A DNA stretch of 37,533 nt from an uncultured Nitrosomonadales bacterium (GTDB taxonomy: Bacteria > Pseudomonadota > Gammaproteobacteria > Burkholderiales > Gallionellaceae): assembly GCA_903915035.1 (NCBI GenBank), contig CAIWRI010000062.1:1-37533 (forward strand). The letters are read 5' to 3'. The notes beneath the pieces were generated by a model. That model made no database searches, was not told the origin of the DNA, and worked only from the letters and a program-made list of their open reading frames with translations. This document shows positions 1-6,990 of the stretch, in pieces (within the stretch, counting starts at the first letter, position 1; each line of letters opens with the position of its first letter). A program made the position numbers and the translations under genes.

Positions 1-176
1 CACCAGCAGAAGAACCGTTCTGATGAAGTATTGAGGCATGGGGGATTCGCATCGGCCTACACGCTTCGCGAATTCCTCATTTCGTTACGTTGCAAAAAAA
101 TGGAAAAAGTGAACGACAAAATACAGTTCTTTGTACACTTATCCACAGTTGCTGTCCCCAAATACGGCAACCGGTC
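1..176. other. Left edge, no recognisable gene
   Basis: A plus-strand frame is open from base 1 into the antisense of the malate synthase gene, but its product resembles nothing I recognise. If an IS21-like element is present, this could be its 3' non-coding tail. A single perfect DnaA-box-like TTATCCACA occurs at 139-147 and is probably chance. Confidence 0.3.
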
Positions 177-222
177 CTGGGTCAATATTCAATCGGCACA
201 CTGGGTCAATATTCGGTCGGCG
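177..222. repeat. Twin direct repeats, probable IS21-family terminal repeats
   Basis: Two copies of a 22-nt motif beginning CTGGGTCAATATTC lie at 177-198 and 201-222, 24 nt apart, differing at three positions (AATCGGCA against GGTCGGCG at the end). From memory, IS21-family ends carry several short terminal repeats of the type GGGTCAA-TTTTC-ATCGGC, and this pair fits that style. No transposase or ATPase gene is recognisable beside it, so it is either a scar or the end of an element lying mostly left of the window. The repeats sit 7-52 bp beyond the malate synthase stop codon. Confidence 0.5.
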
Positions 223-228
223 TCAACA

Positions 229-1821
229 CTAGGCCATCACGGCATAACAATGATTAGTCAGAAATTCAACCATGGACTCACTGGCGATCAGCTGATCGAA
301 TACTTGTGCTGCCTGCGGGTAGTCACCGGCGATGAAGCGCTTTTCGCTCACCCCGGCGATGATACCGGCAAGCACGTCGGGTATCATGCCGCGCACTAAC
401 GCCAGCGTCACCCGGCGACCGTCGATGAGCACGCCGTTTGGATTGTGTATCCATTGCCATACCTGTGAGCGGGAAATTTCGGCGGTAGCCGCATCTTCCA
501 TCAAATTATGTATCGGCACGCAACCCGTACCGGCTAACCAGGCACCGAGATAGCAAAGCGCCACTTCGATATTCGCACGCAGACCGGCTTCGGTGATAGG
601 CCCTTTCGGTTCGAATCGTAAAATATCCGCAGCGGATACCGCGACATCTTCCCGCTTTTTGCTTAACTGATTGGCCGATGGCATCAGTCTGTCGAACACT
701 TCCATCGCCACCGGCACAAGGGCGGGGTGAGCGACCCAAGTGCCATCATGCCCGTCACCGGCTTCCCGTTCCTTGTCTGCGCGAACCTTGTTCATGGCGA
801 TATCATTGGCAGCGGAATCGCCTTTGATGGGAATTTGTGCGGCCATGCCGCCCATGGCATGTGCGCCGCGATGGTGGCAAGTCTTGATTAACAGCTGCGA
901 ATAGGCGCGCATAAAAGGAGACGTCATACTCACTTCGCCGCGATCAGCCAGCACGAAGTCAGGATTGCGGCCAAATTTCTTGATGCAGCTGAAAATATAG
1001 TCCCAGCGACCGCAGTTTAATCCTGCCGAATGCTCGCGTAACTCGTAGAGAAATTCGTCCATCTCGAAGGCGGCAGGCAGCGTCTCAATCAGTGCGGTGG
1101 CCTTGATCGTTCCGCGCTTGATGTCAAAATATTGCTGGGCAAACACAAACACCTCGTTCCATAGCCTGGCTTCCAAATAACTCTCCATCTTGGGCAGGTA
1201 GAAATAAGGCGCGCTGCCACGGGACAGCAAAGCGGCTGCATTATGAAAAAAATACAGCGCAAAATCGAACAGGCTGGCCGATATCGGCATCCCCTCCAGC
1301 AGCATGTGCTTCTCAACCATGTGCCAGCCGCGCGGGCGCACGAATAATACTGCGATTTTATCCTTCAGCTGATAGGTCTTGCCGTCCGGATTGACATGCA
1401 CGATGCTGCGGTTGATTGCATCACGCAGATTGATCTGCGCATCAATCACGTTGCTCCAGGTCGGTGTCATCGAATCTTCCAAATCCGCCAGATACACCCG
1501 CGCACCGGAATTAAGACCATTAATCAGCATCTTGCGCTCGGCAGGACCCGTGATCTCCACGCGCCTGTCCAGCAGTTCTTCCGGCACCGGTGAAATCGTC
1601 CAGTCACCGGCGCGAACAGCGGCCGTTTCAGCCAGAAAATCAGGCATGCGACCCGCTTCCAGCTCTGCCTGACGCGTCACTCTGTTAGCCAGCAAAGACT
1701 GGCGTACCGGCTCGAATTTGTGTGCCAGCGCCACGATAAATGCGACCGCTTGCGGATTTAAAATAGCGGACTGCTCCGCTGTGAATTGACTGCTGAAACT
1801 AATGCCTGACTGAGCTATCAT
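229..1821 (-). CDS. aceB: Malate synthase A
   Basis: Condenses glyoxylate with acetyl-CoA to give malate and CoA in the cytosol. The 530-residue length and motifs are those of the A isoform: ADLEDS near 112, RPRGWH near 162, GRWDYIF near 271, GGMAAQIP near 324, DGTWVAHP near 359 and MEDAATAEIS at 441-450, whose Asp443 should be the catalytic base. An AAGGAAA ribosome binding site precedes the ATG. It is the last gene of the minus-strand operon, 20 bp after the hydroxyacid dehydrogenase. No isocitrate lyase lies nearby, so here the enzyme probably disposes of glyoxylate made by other routes rather than running a classical glyoxylate shunt. That role is inferred from context; the enzyme identity is secure. 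Confidence 0.96.
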   Translation of the reverse strand: MIAQSGISFSSQFTAEQSAILNPQAVAFIVALAHKFEPVRQSLLANRVTRQAELEAGRMPDFLAETAAVRAGDWTISPVPEELLDRRVEITGPAERKMLINGLNSGARVYLADLEDSMTPTWSNVIDAQINLRDAINRSIVHVNPDGKTYQLKDKIAVLFVRPRGWHMVEKHMLLEGMPISASLFDFALYFFHNAAALLSRGSAPYFYLPKMESYLEARLWNEVFVFAQQYFDIKRGTIKATALIETLPAAFEMDEFLYELREHSAGLNCGRWDYIFSCIKKFGRNPDFVLADRGEVSMTSPFMRAYSQLLIKTCHHRGAHAMGGMAAQIPIKGDSAANDIAMNKVRADKEREAGDGHDGTWVAHPALVPVAMEVFDRLMPSANQLSKKREDVAVSAADILRFEPKGPITEAGLRANIEVALCYLGAWLAGTGCVPIHNLMEDAATAEISRSQVWQWIHNPNGVLIDGRRVTLALVRGMIPDVLAGIIAGVSEKRFIAGDYPQAAQVFDQLIASESMVEFLTNHCYAVMA

Positions 1822-1841
1822 ATTTTTTCCTTTTTAATGTG

Positions 1842-2789
1842 TCATGCGACACGGTTTTGCGGCTTGCCTGCCACGAACGCGTCGAGATTGTCGATCAGTT
1901 GATCGGCCAGTATCTGCATCGCCGCCCGGCTGGACCAGGCGATATGCGGCGTCAGAATGAAATTCGGCATATCCAGCGCCAGCAGCGGATTACCGTCCAC
2001 TGGCGGCTCCTGACTCAGCACATCGAAACCGGCCCCTGCGATACGATTTGAGATCAGCGCGACTCGCAAGGCGGCTTCATCCACCAGTGAACCACGTGCC
2101 GTATTGATCAACAACGCTTCAGGCTTCATCCTGGCAAATTCACTGGTACTGATCAAATGGCGGGTCTGAGCATTGAGAGGCAAATGCAAGGTAATCACGT
2201 CGCTCAGCTCCAGCACCGTCTCAAAGGCGGTATAGCCTTCCCGCACAGCGGTGCCCCCCTTGTGTTCCGCTCGCAATACCTTCATGCCAAAGGCGCGCGC
2301 GATCACGGCCACCGCACTGCCGATCGCCCCGCTGCCGATGATGCCCAGCGTGCTGCCGTGCAAGTCAACGACCTGATGCGTGAACAGGCAGAACTGGCTG
2401 GCCTTTTGCCATTCGCCGCGCCGCACATCGGCATGAAACGCCAGCAGGTTACGGCGCAAGGCCAGCATCAGCATGAAAACATGTTCAGGAACCGTGTCCA
2501 CCGAATAATTTCTGATATTGGACAGCACGATGCCGCATTCCCGGCAACATTCGATATCGACGTTGTCAGTCCCTGTCGCTGACACCGCAATCATTTTCAA
2601 TTTTGGCAGCGCTTCCAGCATCTCGCGGCTGAGCACAACCTTGTTGCTGATGGCAATGCTGGCATTTTGAAGACGCGAGACGACTTCTTCAGGGCGGGTC
2701 GCCTGATAGGATAGCCATTGATGCGCAAAAGCCGGCGCACGCAAATTGGCAACCATGGTATCCGCATCCAGAAACACGATATTTTCCAT
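1842..2789 (-). CDS. hprA: D-2-hydroxyacid dehydrogenase, hydroxypyruvate reductase/glycerate dehydrogenase type
   Basis: A 315-residue member of the D-isomer-specific 2-hydroxyacid dehydrogenases, likely interconverting hydroxypyruvate and D-glycerate with NADH. The Rossmann motif G152-x-G154-x-x-G157 is present, and acidic Glu175 at the end of the second strand fits NADH preference. The catalytic triad is visible as Arg232 (NTARG), Glu261 (QEPP) and His282 (PHIAW). The ATG overlaps the stop of the upstream reductase gene by one base (TAATG), so the two are translationally coupled. Beside tartronate semialdehyde reductase and malate synthase, a role in glycerate/glyoxylate metabolism is the natural reading; glyoxylate or another 2-oxoacid could also be the substrate. 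The gene symbol is by similarity. Confidence 0.82.
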   Translation of the reverse strand: MENIVFLDADTMVANLRAPAFAHQWLSYQATRPEEVVSRLQNASIAISNKVVLSREMLEALPKLKMIAVSATGTDNVDIECCRECGIVLSNIRNYSVDTVPEHVFMLMLALRRNLLAFHADVRRGEWQKASQFCLFTHQVVDLHGSTLGIIGSGAIGSAVAVIARAFGMKVLRAEHKGGTAVREGYTAFETVLELSDVITLHLPLNAQTRHLISTSEFARMKPEALLINTARGSLVDEAALRVALISNRIAGAGFDVLSQEPPVDGNPLLALDMPNFILTPHIAWSSRAAMQILADQLIDNLDAFVAGKPQNRVA

Positions 2790-3676
2790 TATTGGTCGCC
2801 CATCCCTGACATGCGCTCAATGATTTTGACGATTGCCGCCGAATCAAGTTCTGCATTGTTGCTCCCCATCAGGGCATTCAGATGCTGCGTGACCATTGCT
2901 GCGGCAGGCAAAGCCACCCCCAACTGCTGCGCGGTTTCCATGACGATGTGCATATCTTTCTGGTGCAGTCCGACCTTAAAACCCGGCTTGAAATCGTTGT
3001 CCAGCATACGCTGCCCGTGCACTTCCATAATCTTGCTGCCGGCGAATCCGCCCATCAGCGCGGCTCTCACACGGGCAGGATCGACACCGTTTTTCCGCGC
3101 AAAAGTCAGCGCTTCCGCCACCGCCTCGATGCTGACCGCCACAACAATCTGGTTGCACGCTTTAGCCACCTGCCCCGCACCATGGTCGCCGATATGCACG
3201 ATATTTTTGCCCATGCATTCGAACAAGGGCTTAACGCGCTCGAACACCTCAGCCTTGCCGCCTGCCATGATAGACAAGCTGCCGTTGATCGCACCTGTCT
3301 CGCCGCCTGACACCGGCGCATCGAGCATCTCAATTCCCAGTGCCGCCAGCCGCGCTGCAAATTTTCTGGTGGCGTCGGGCGAAATCGTACTCATATCGAC
3401 AATCACGCTGCCCGGGCGGGCGCAACTAGCCAGCCCCTGTTCGCCGAACAACACACTCTCCACATCCGGAGTATCCGAGACAATGATAAAAATCACGTCG
3501 CTATGCGCGGCAACCTCTGCAGGCGATGCGCAGGCAGTCGCGCCCGCAGCAACCAGCGCCAACATTGCCTCCGGGCGACGGGCATAAATATGCAGCTTGT
3601 TGCCTGCCAAAATCAGGTTAAGCGCCATCGGCGCGCCCATGATGCCCGGGCCGATAAATCCAATATTCTTAGACAT
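2789..3676 (-). CDS. glxR: 2-hydroxy-3-oxopropionate (tartronate semialdehyde) reductase
   Basis: Beta-hydroxyacid dehydrogenase of 295 residues that should reduce tartronate semialdehyde to D-glycerate. It has an N-terminal Rossmann motif (GFIGPGIMG, residues 6-14), the substrate-binding DAPVSGGE block (119-126) and the catalytic lysine Lys172 in GAGQVAKACNQ. VDMSTISP, FAGSKIMEVHG and PGFKVGLHQKD favour the GlxR/GarR branch over 3-hydroxyisobutyrate dehydrogenase. It is followed by hprA with a 1-nt overlap and preceded by the CoA-acylating dehydrogenase after 14 bp. Glyoxylate carboligase, the usual source of its substrate, is missing from the window. An L-threonate-type dehydrogenase is an alternative, given the DUF1537 kinase in the same operon. 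Confidence 0.88.
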   Translation of the reverse strand: MSKNIGFIGPGIMGAPMALNLILAGNKLHIYARRPEAMLALVAAGATACASPAEVAAHSDVIFIIVSDTPDVESVLFGEQGLASCARPGSVIVDMSTISPDATRKFAARLAALGIEMLDAPVSGGETGAINGSLSIMAGGKAEVFERVKPLFECMGKNIVHIGDHGAGQVAKACNQIVVAVSIEAVAEALTFARKNGVDPARVRAALMGGFAGSKIMEVHGQRMLDNDFKPGFKVGLHQKDMHIVMETAQQLGVALPAAAMVTQHLNALMGSNNAELDSAAIVKIIERMSGMGDQ

Positions 3677-3690
3677 ATTAAGTTCTCCTG

Positions 3691-5181
3691 TTAACTCATT
3701 GTAGGCATGACCAGTGTGGAGGCATTGCTGTCGCTAGCTTCCGGCCAGCGGGTCGTAACCGCTTTGGTGCGGGTGTAGAATTTGACCCCTTCCATGCCAT
3801 GCATGTGCAGATCACCGAACAGTGATGATTTCCAGCCGCCGAAAGAGAAAAACGCCATAGGCACCGGGATAGGTACATTGATGCCGACCATACCCACTTC
3901 AATCTCATTTTGAAAACGACGCGCGTCAGTGCCTGAAGCGGTAAAAATCGCCGTGCCGTTGGCGTAAGCATTGCTGTTGACAAGCGTTATCGCCGCCTCA
4001 AGAGTGGCGACACGCAGCACGGCCAGCACGGGTCCGAAAATCTCCTCACGGTAGATCGTCATGTCAGGCGTCACATCATCAAACAGGGTAGGCCCTACGA
4101 AATAGCCGCCTTCGTAGCCGCTCACCTTGATGCCGCGTCCATCTGTCACTCGCGTCGCGCCTTGTGCGACGCCACTGTCGATATAAGCCATAATTTTATC
4201 GCGATGCAAAGCGGAAATGACCGGCCCCATATCAACGCCTTTTTGATCCCCCGCACCCACCACCAACTTTTCGGCAGCAGCCTTCAGGCGAGCTACCAGC
4301 CCATCGGCAATATCGCCTACCGCAACCACCACGGAAATTGCCATGCAACGCTCACCGGCGGAACCGTAGGCTGCGCCCATAATGGCATCAGCGGTGAAGT
4401 CCAGATCCGCATCGGGCATCACTACCGCATGGTTCTTTGCGCCGCCCAACGCCTGCACGCGTTTGCCGTAACGGGCGGCCGTCTGGTAAATGTATTGTGC
4501 TACCGGCGTTGAACCTACGAATGAAATCGTCCGCACCAAAGGATGTGCCAGCAAGGCATCCACCGCCGCCTTGTCGCCCGGCACGACATTGAAAACCCCG
4601 TCAGGCAAACCGGCTTCCTTGAATAATTCGGCCATGCGCAGACTGCATGAAGGCACTTTTTCCGACGGCTTCAAGATAAAGGTATTCCCGCAGGCAATCG
4701 CAACAGGGAACATCCACATCGGCACCATCGCCGGAAAATTAAACGGCGTAATGCCCGCGCATACGCCTATCGCTTGCAACATCGAGTGACAATCCACACC
4801 GCGTCCGACATTTTCGGCATGTTCGCCTTTGAGCAAGTGCGGGATTCCTGAGGCGAACTCCACGACTTCGATGCCGCGCTGCACGGATCCTGCGGCATCT
4901 TCCAAGGTCTTGCCGTGTTCCTCAGAGGCTAACTGCGCCAGTTCCGCACGATGCAACTCAAGCAGTTCACGAAAACGGCTGATAATTCGACTGCGGCGCA
5001 GCGCCGTGGTATCTCGCCACCCGGGAAAGGCGGCACTTGCTGCGGCAACGGCAAGTTCAATATCCGTGCTGTCGGCCAGCGGAACCTGGCGTATGACGCA
5101 GCCTGTAGCCGGATTAATCACCTCAGCACTACGCGTACTGTGACTTTGTGTTCGCTGCCCGTTGATCCATAGCTTAATCAT
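3691..5181 (-). CDS. mmsA: CoA-acylating (methyl)malonate-semialdehyde dehydrogenase
   Basis: Aldehyde dehydrogenase superfamily enzyme of 496 residues, of the type that oxidises methylmalonate or malonate semialdehyde with NAD and CoA to propionyl-CoA or acetyl-CoA plus CO2. The nucleophile Cys279 lies in GSAGERCMA. The general-base Glu of hydrolytic aldehyde dehydrogenases is replaced by Asn250 (GGAKN), as expected for a CoA-acylating enzyme. TPFNFPAMVPMWMFP (145-159) and the C-terminal FSFGGWKSS are typical of the family. A ribosome binding site AGGAAA precedes the ATG. If malonate semialdehyde is the substrate, the acetyl-CoA product could feed malate synthase four genes downstream; that link is inference. 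Valine or inositol breakdown, the usual settings, have no other genes here. Confidence 0.88.
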   Translation of the reverse strand: MIKLWINGQRTQSHSTRSAEVINPATGCVIRQVPLADSTDIELAVAAASAAFPGWRDTTALRRSRIISRFRELLELHRAELAQLASEEHGKTLEDAAGSVQRGIEVVEFASGIPHLLKGEHAENVGRGVDCHSMLQAIGVCAGITPFNFPAMVPMWMFPVAIACGNTFILKPSEKVPSCSLRMAELFKEAGLPDGVFNVVPGDKAAVDALLAHPLVRTISFVGSTPVAQYIYQTAARYGKRVQALGGAKNHAVVMPDADLDFTADAIMGAAYGSAGERCMAISVVVAVGDIADGLVARLKAAAEKLVVGAGDQKGVDMGPVISALHRDKIMAYIDSGVAQGATRVTDGRGIKVSGYEGGYFVGPTLFDDVTPDMTIYREEIFGPVLAVLRVATLEAAITLVNSNAYANGTAIFTASGTDARRFQNEIEVGMVGINVPIPVPMAFFSFGGWKSSLFGDLHMHGMEGVKFYTRTKAVTTRWPEASDSNASTLVMPTMS

Positions 5182-5229
5182 TCTGATTTCCTGATATTGA
5201 TTATTGATAGAAGGCTTGCGGTAAACCTG

Positions 5230-5546
5230 CTAGTGCGCAGCCCCCAGATAGGCGGCACGCACGGCATCATCATTTCTTAGTTGCTCTGCCGGTCCATGTA
5301 CCGAAATGCGACCATTTTCCAGCACGTAACCATAGTCGACAACTCCCAGTGCGGCAGCGGCAAACTGTTCCGGTGATGCCACTCGCTTTCAGTTCGCTGA
5401 TGATGCGAAACACTTCCTTGACCAGCAGCGATGCCAGGCCCATCGAAGGTTCATCCGGCAACAGCACAAATCACATCTGCGGCAAAAGCGGCACAAGATA
5501 CGCTAAGGGCTAAAGCACTAACGATAGATTTTATTTTGATGTTCAT
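5230..5546 (-). pseudogene. Deletion scar of a LivK...LivF branched-chain-type ABC transporter operon
   Basis: From an ATG at 5546, behind a good GGGAGAA ribosome binding site, the sequence encodes a typical signal peptide (MNIKIKS...AAFAADVI) of a periplasmic amino-acid/amide-type binding protein. The reading frame then runs straight into stop 5451. Within the same stretch, another frame starts the C-terminal part of a LivF ATPase (LLPDEPSMGLASLLVKEVF, about 5463-5400). After ...KASGIT that frame loses a few codons and its register, and then resumes in a different frame as VDYGYVLENGRIS through AAYLGAAH to a stop at 5230. The most economical reading is one large deletion from just after the binding-protein signal peptide to the middle of livF, removing the permeases and LivG, plus a small indel. 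No functional product is expected apart from a possible 31-residue exported peptide. Confidence 0.85.
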
Positions 5547-5661
5547 ACTTTTCTCCCGATTTTAATATTAAAGTACTGCCAACGACTGAACTACCCGCTG
5601 CAACTCACACTACAATCGTCAAAAACTGCCGTTCCTGACAACTTTGTTCATTCAAAATCCA

Positions 5662-6990
5662 TCACGCCTGCGGCGAGATACCGGCCAGTATGGCGTATAC
5701 CGCCGCCAGCGCATGCGCATCACCGACATTGCCCGGAAAAATCACTACCGGCAAACCTGGAAAAGACGGGTGATCGACCGGGCAGCGCAGCACAGAACAA
5801 CCCGGCAATATCTGGCCTAGCACCCTTGCTGTGCGCAGCAAAAGCCCCGAACTCAACACATCATTCGAGGTTATGCCGCCTTTGCTGATAAGGAAACCCA
5901 GGGTTTTTGGCAAGTTGCGCACCACATCCATCAAGAAGGCGGATACCCTGTCACCAAAGGCCAGCCGCGCGGCCTGATAAGCAAAGGCTTTTTCCACACG
6001 ACTGGTGTAAACCACCAGCGTGAGTCCGGCTTCATGACTTTGCCGGCACTGCCGGATAATCTCTTCAAGCATGGCTGCGGATTCATTGGCCAGACGCTCT
6101 ACATCCACCTCGATGGCAGCGATACCCGGCATTTTTAGCAACTGTTCGAGCTGCAAAGTGGTCTGTTTGACATGCGAGCCTGCAATGACAGCACCCGGCT
6201 TCGCACAGCGCACATAACGCGCCATGTCTTTTGCCGCCACCGGTTGCGCAGAAAGCCCTGCCAGTGAGGTCAGCAGGCTTGCCGCACTGCGAAACATAAA
6301 ACGCTTTCCCAGCTTCGCTGCCTGTTGCAACTGTACGGCAAAATGATCCAGATCGCCTTGACCTACCGCATCCACCACGCAGCAGGCATTGTCTTGCAGC
6401 TGCATCAGGCGGGGCAGACTATCGCCTCGCACATCGCTCAACACAAAACGTTCCACCTGCGCTGCACGGATTTTTCCGGCTGTTTTCTCTTCAACATAAT
6501 CAGGTAAGTAGCTGTGACTGTAGCCAAAAACGGAATCTTTTGCAAACTCAGTCTCATGCACCTGCGTATCCTTGCCATTCACTTTCAGGTAATGCACGCT
6601 GTCACGGGTACTGCGACCGCCTTCAAAAAAAGCGGGCACCAGAAAGTGTGCATCAAACGGCCCTAATTCTGCTGCGATCACATCCGTTTCGACCGGATAA
6701 TGTCCGCGCAACGTCGAATCTGACCGACTGACCAGAATGGGATTGATGTTGCGACCGATTTTCTTTAGCTCAGTCAGGGCAATTTTAAGATTTTGGCACA
6801 CTTCCCGTGTCAGCTCAGCTGCCGCCTTTGCCGCCATGCCACGCGTATTGGTCAACACAAAGAACAGCGGCGCATCGTCCAGCATGGCCTGCTGCAAAGT
6901 TGCCACATCCCAGACGGTACAAAGCAGACAGCTGTGCACCGTCTGCGATCCGGTAGGATCATCATCAAGAACGATAATCTTGCTATCCAT
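5662..6990 (-). CDS. DUF1537 four-carbon acid sugar kinase family protein
   Basis: A 442-residue member of the DUF1537 (OtnK/DtnK/DenK) ATP-dependent kinase family, whose characterised members phosphorylate 3-oxo-tetronate, D-threonate or D-erythronate. The N-terminal substrate domain opens with LDDDPTGSQT (8-17). The C-terminal nucleotide domain has SKGGITSND near 370 and PGNVGD near 419. The last motif differs from the KSGNFG form I know from OtnK/DtnK, suggesting a separate subgroup with an unassigned substrate. Its ATG overlaps the stop of the upstream ThDP enzyme gene by one base (TGATG), so the two are made together and probably act in sequence. The partner aldolase (OtnC type) or PdxA2-type dehydrogenase usual in four-carbon acid pathways is absent. 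Confidence 0.85.
   Translation of the reverse strand: MDSKIIVLDDDPTGSQTVHSCLLCTVWDVATLQQAMLDDAPLFFVLTNTRGMAAKAAAELTREVCQNLKIALTELKKIGRNINPILVSRSDSTLRGHYPVETDVIAAELGPFDAHFLVPAFFEGGRSTRDSVHYLKVNGKDTQVHETEFAKDSVFGYSHSYLPDYVEEKTAGKIRAAQVERFVLSDVRGDSLPRLMQLQDNACCVVDAVGQGDLDHFAVQLQQAAKLGKRFMFRSAASLLTSLAGLSAQPVAAKDMARYVRCAKPGAVIAGSHVKQTTLQLEQLLKMPGIAAIEVDVERLANESAAMLEEIIRQCRQSHEAGLTLVVYTSRVEKAFAYQAARLAFGDRVSAFLMDVVRNLPKTLGFLISKGGITSNDVLSSGLLLRTARVLGQILPGCSVLRCPVDHPSFPGLPVVIFPGNVGDAHALAAVYAILAGISPQA

Noticed and set aside
139-147. Perfect DnaA-box sequence TTATCCACA
   Set aside because: A single copy without AT-rich unwinding region or dnaA/dnaN nearby is not an origin.
31-399. Plus-strand open frame at the left edge
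   Set aside because: Two thirds of it is antisense to or follows from the aceB 3' end; the product resembles no family and it spans the repeat pair.
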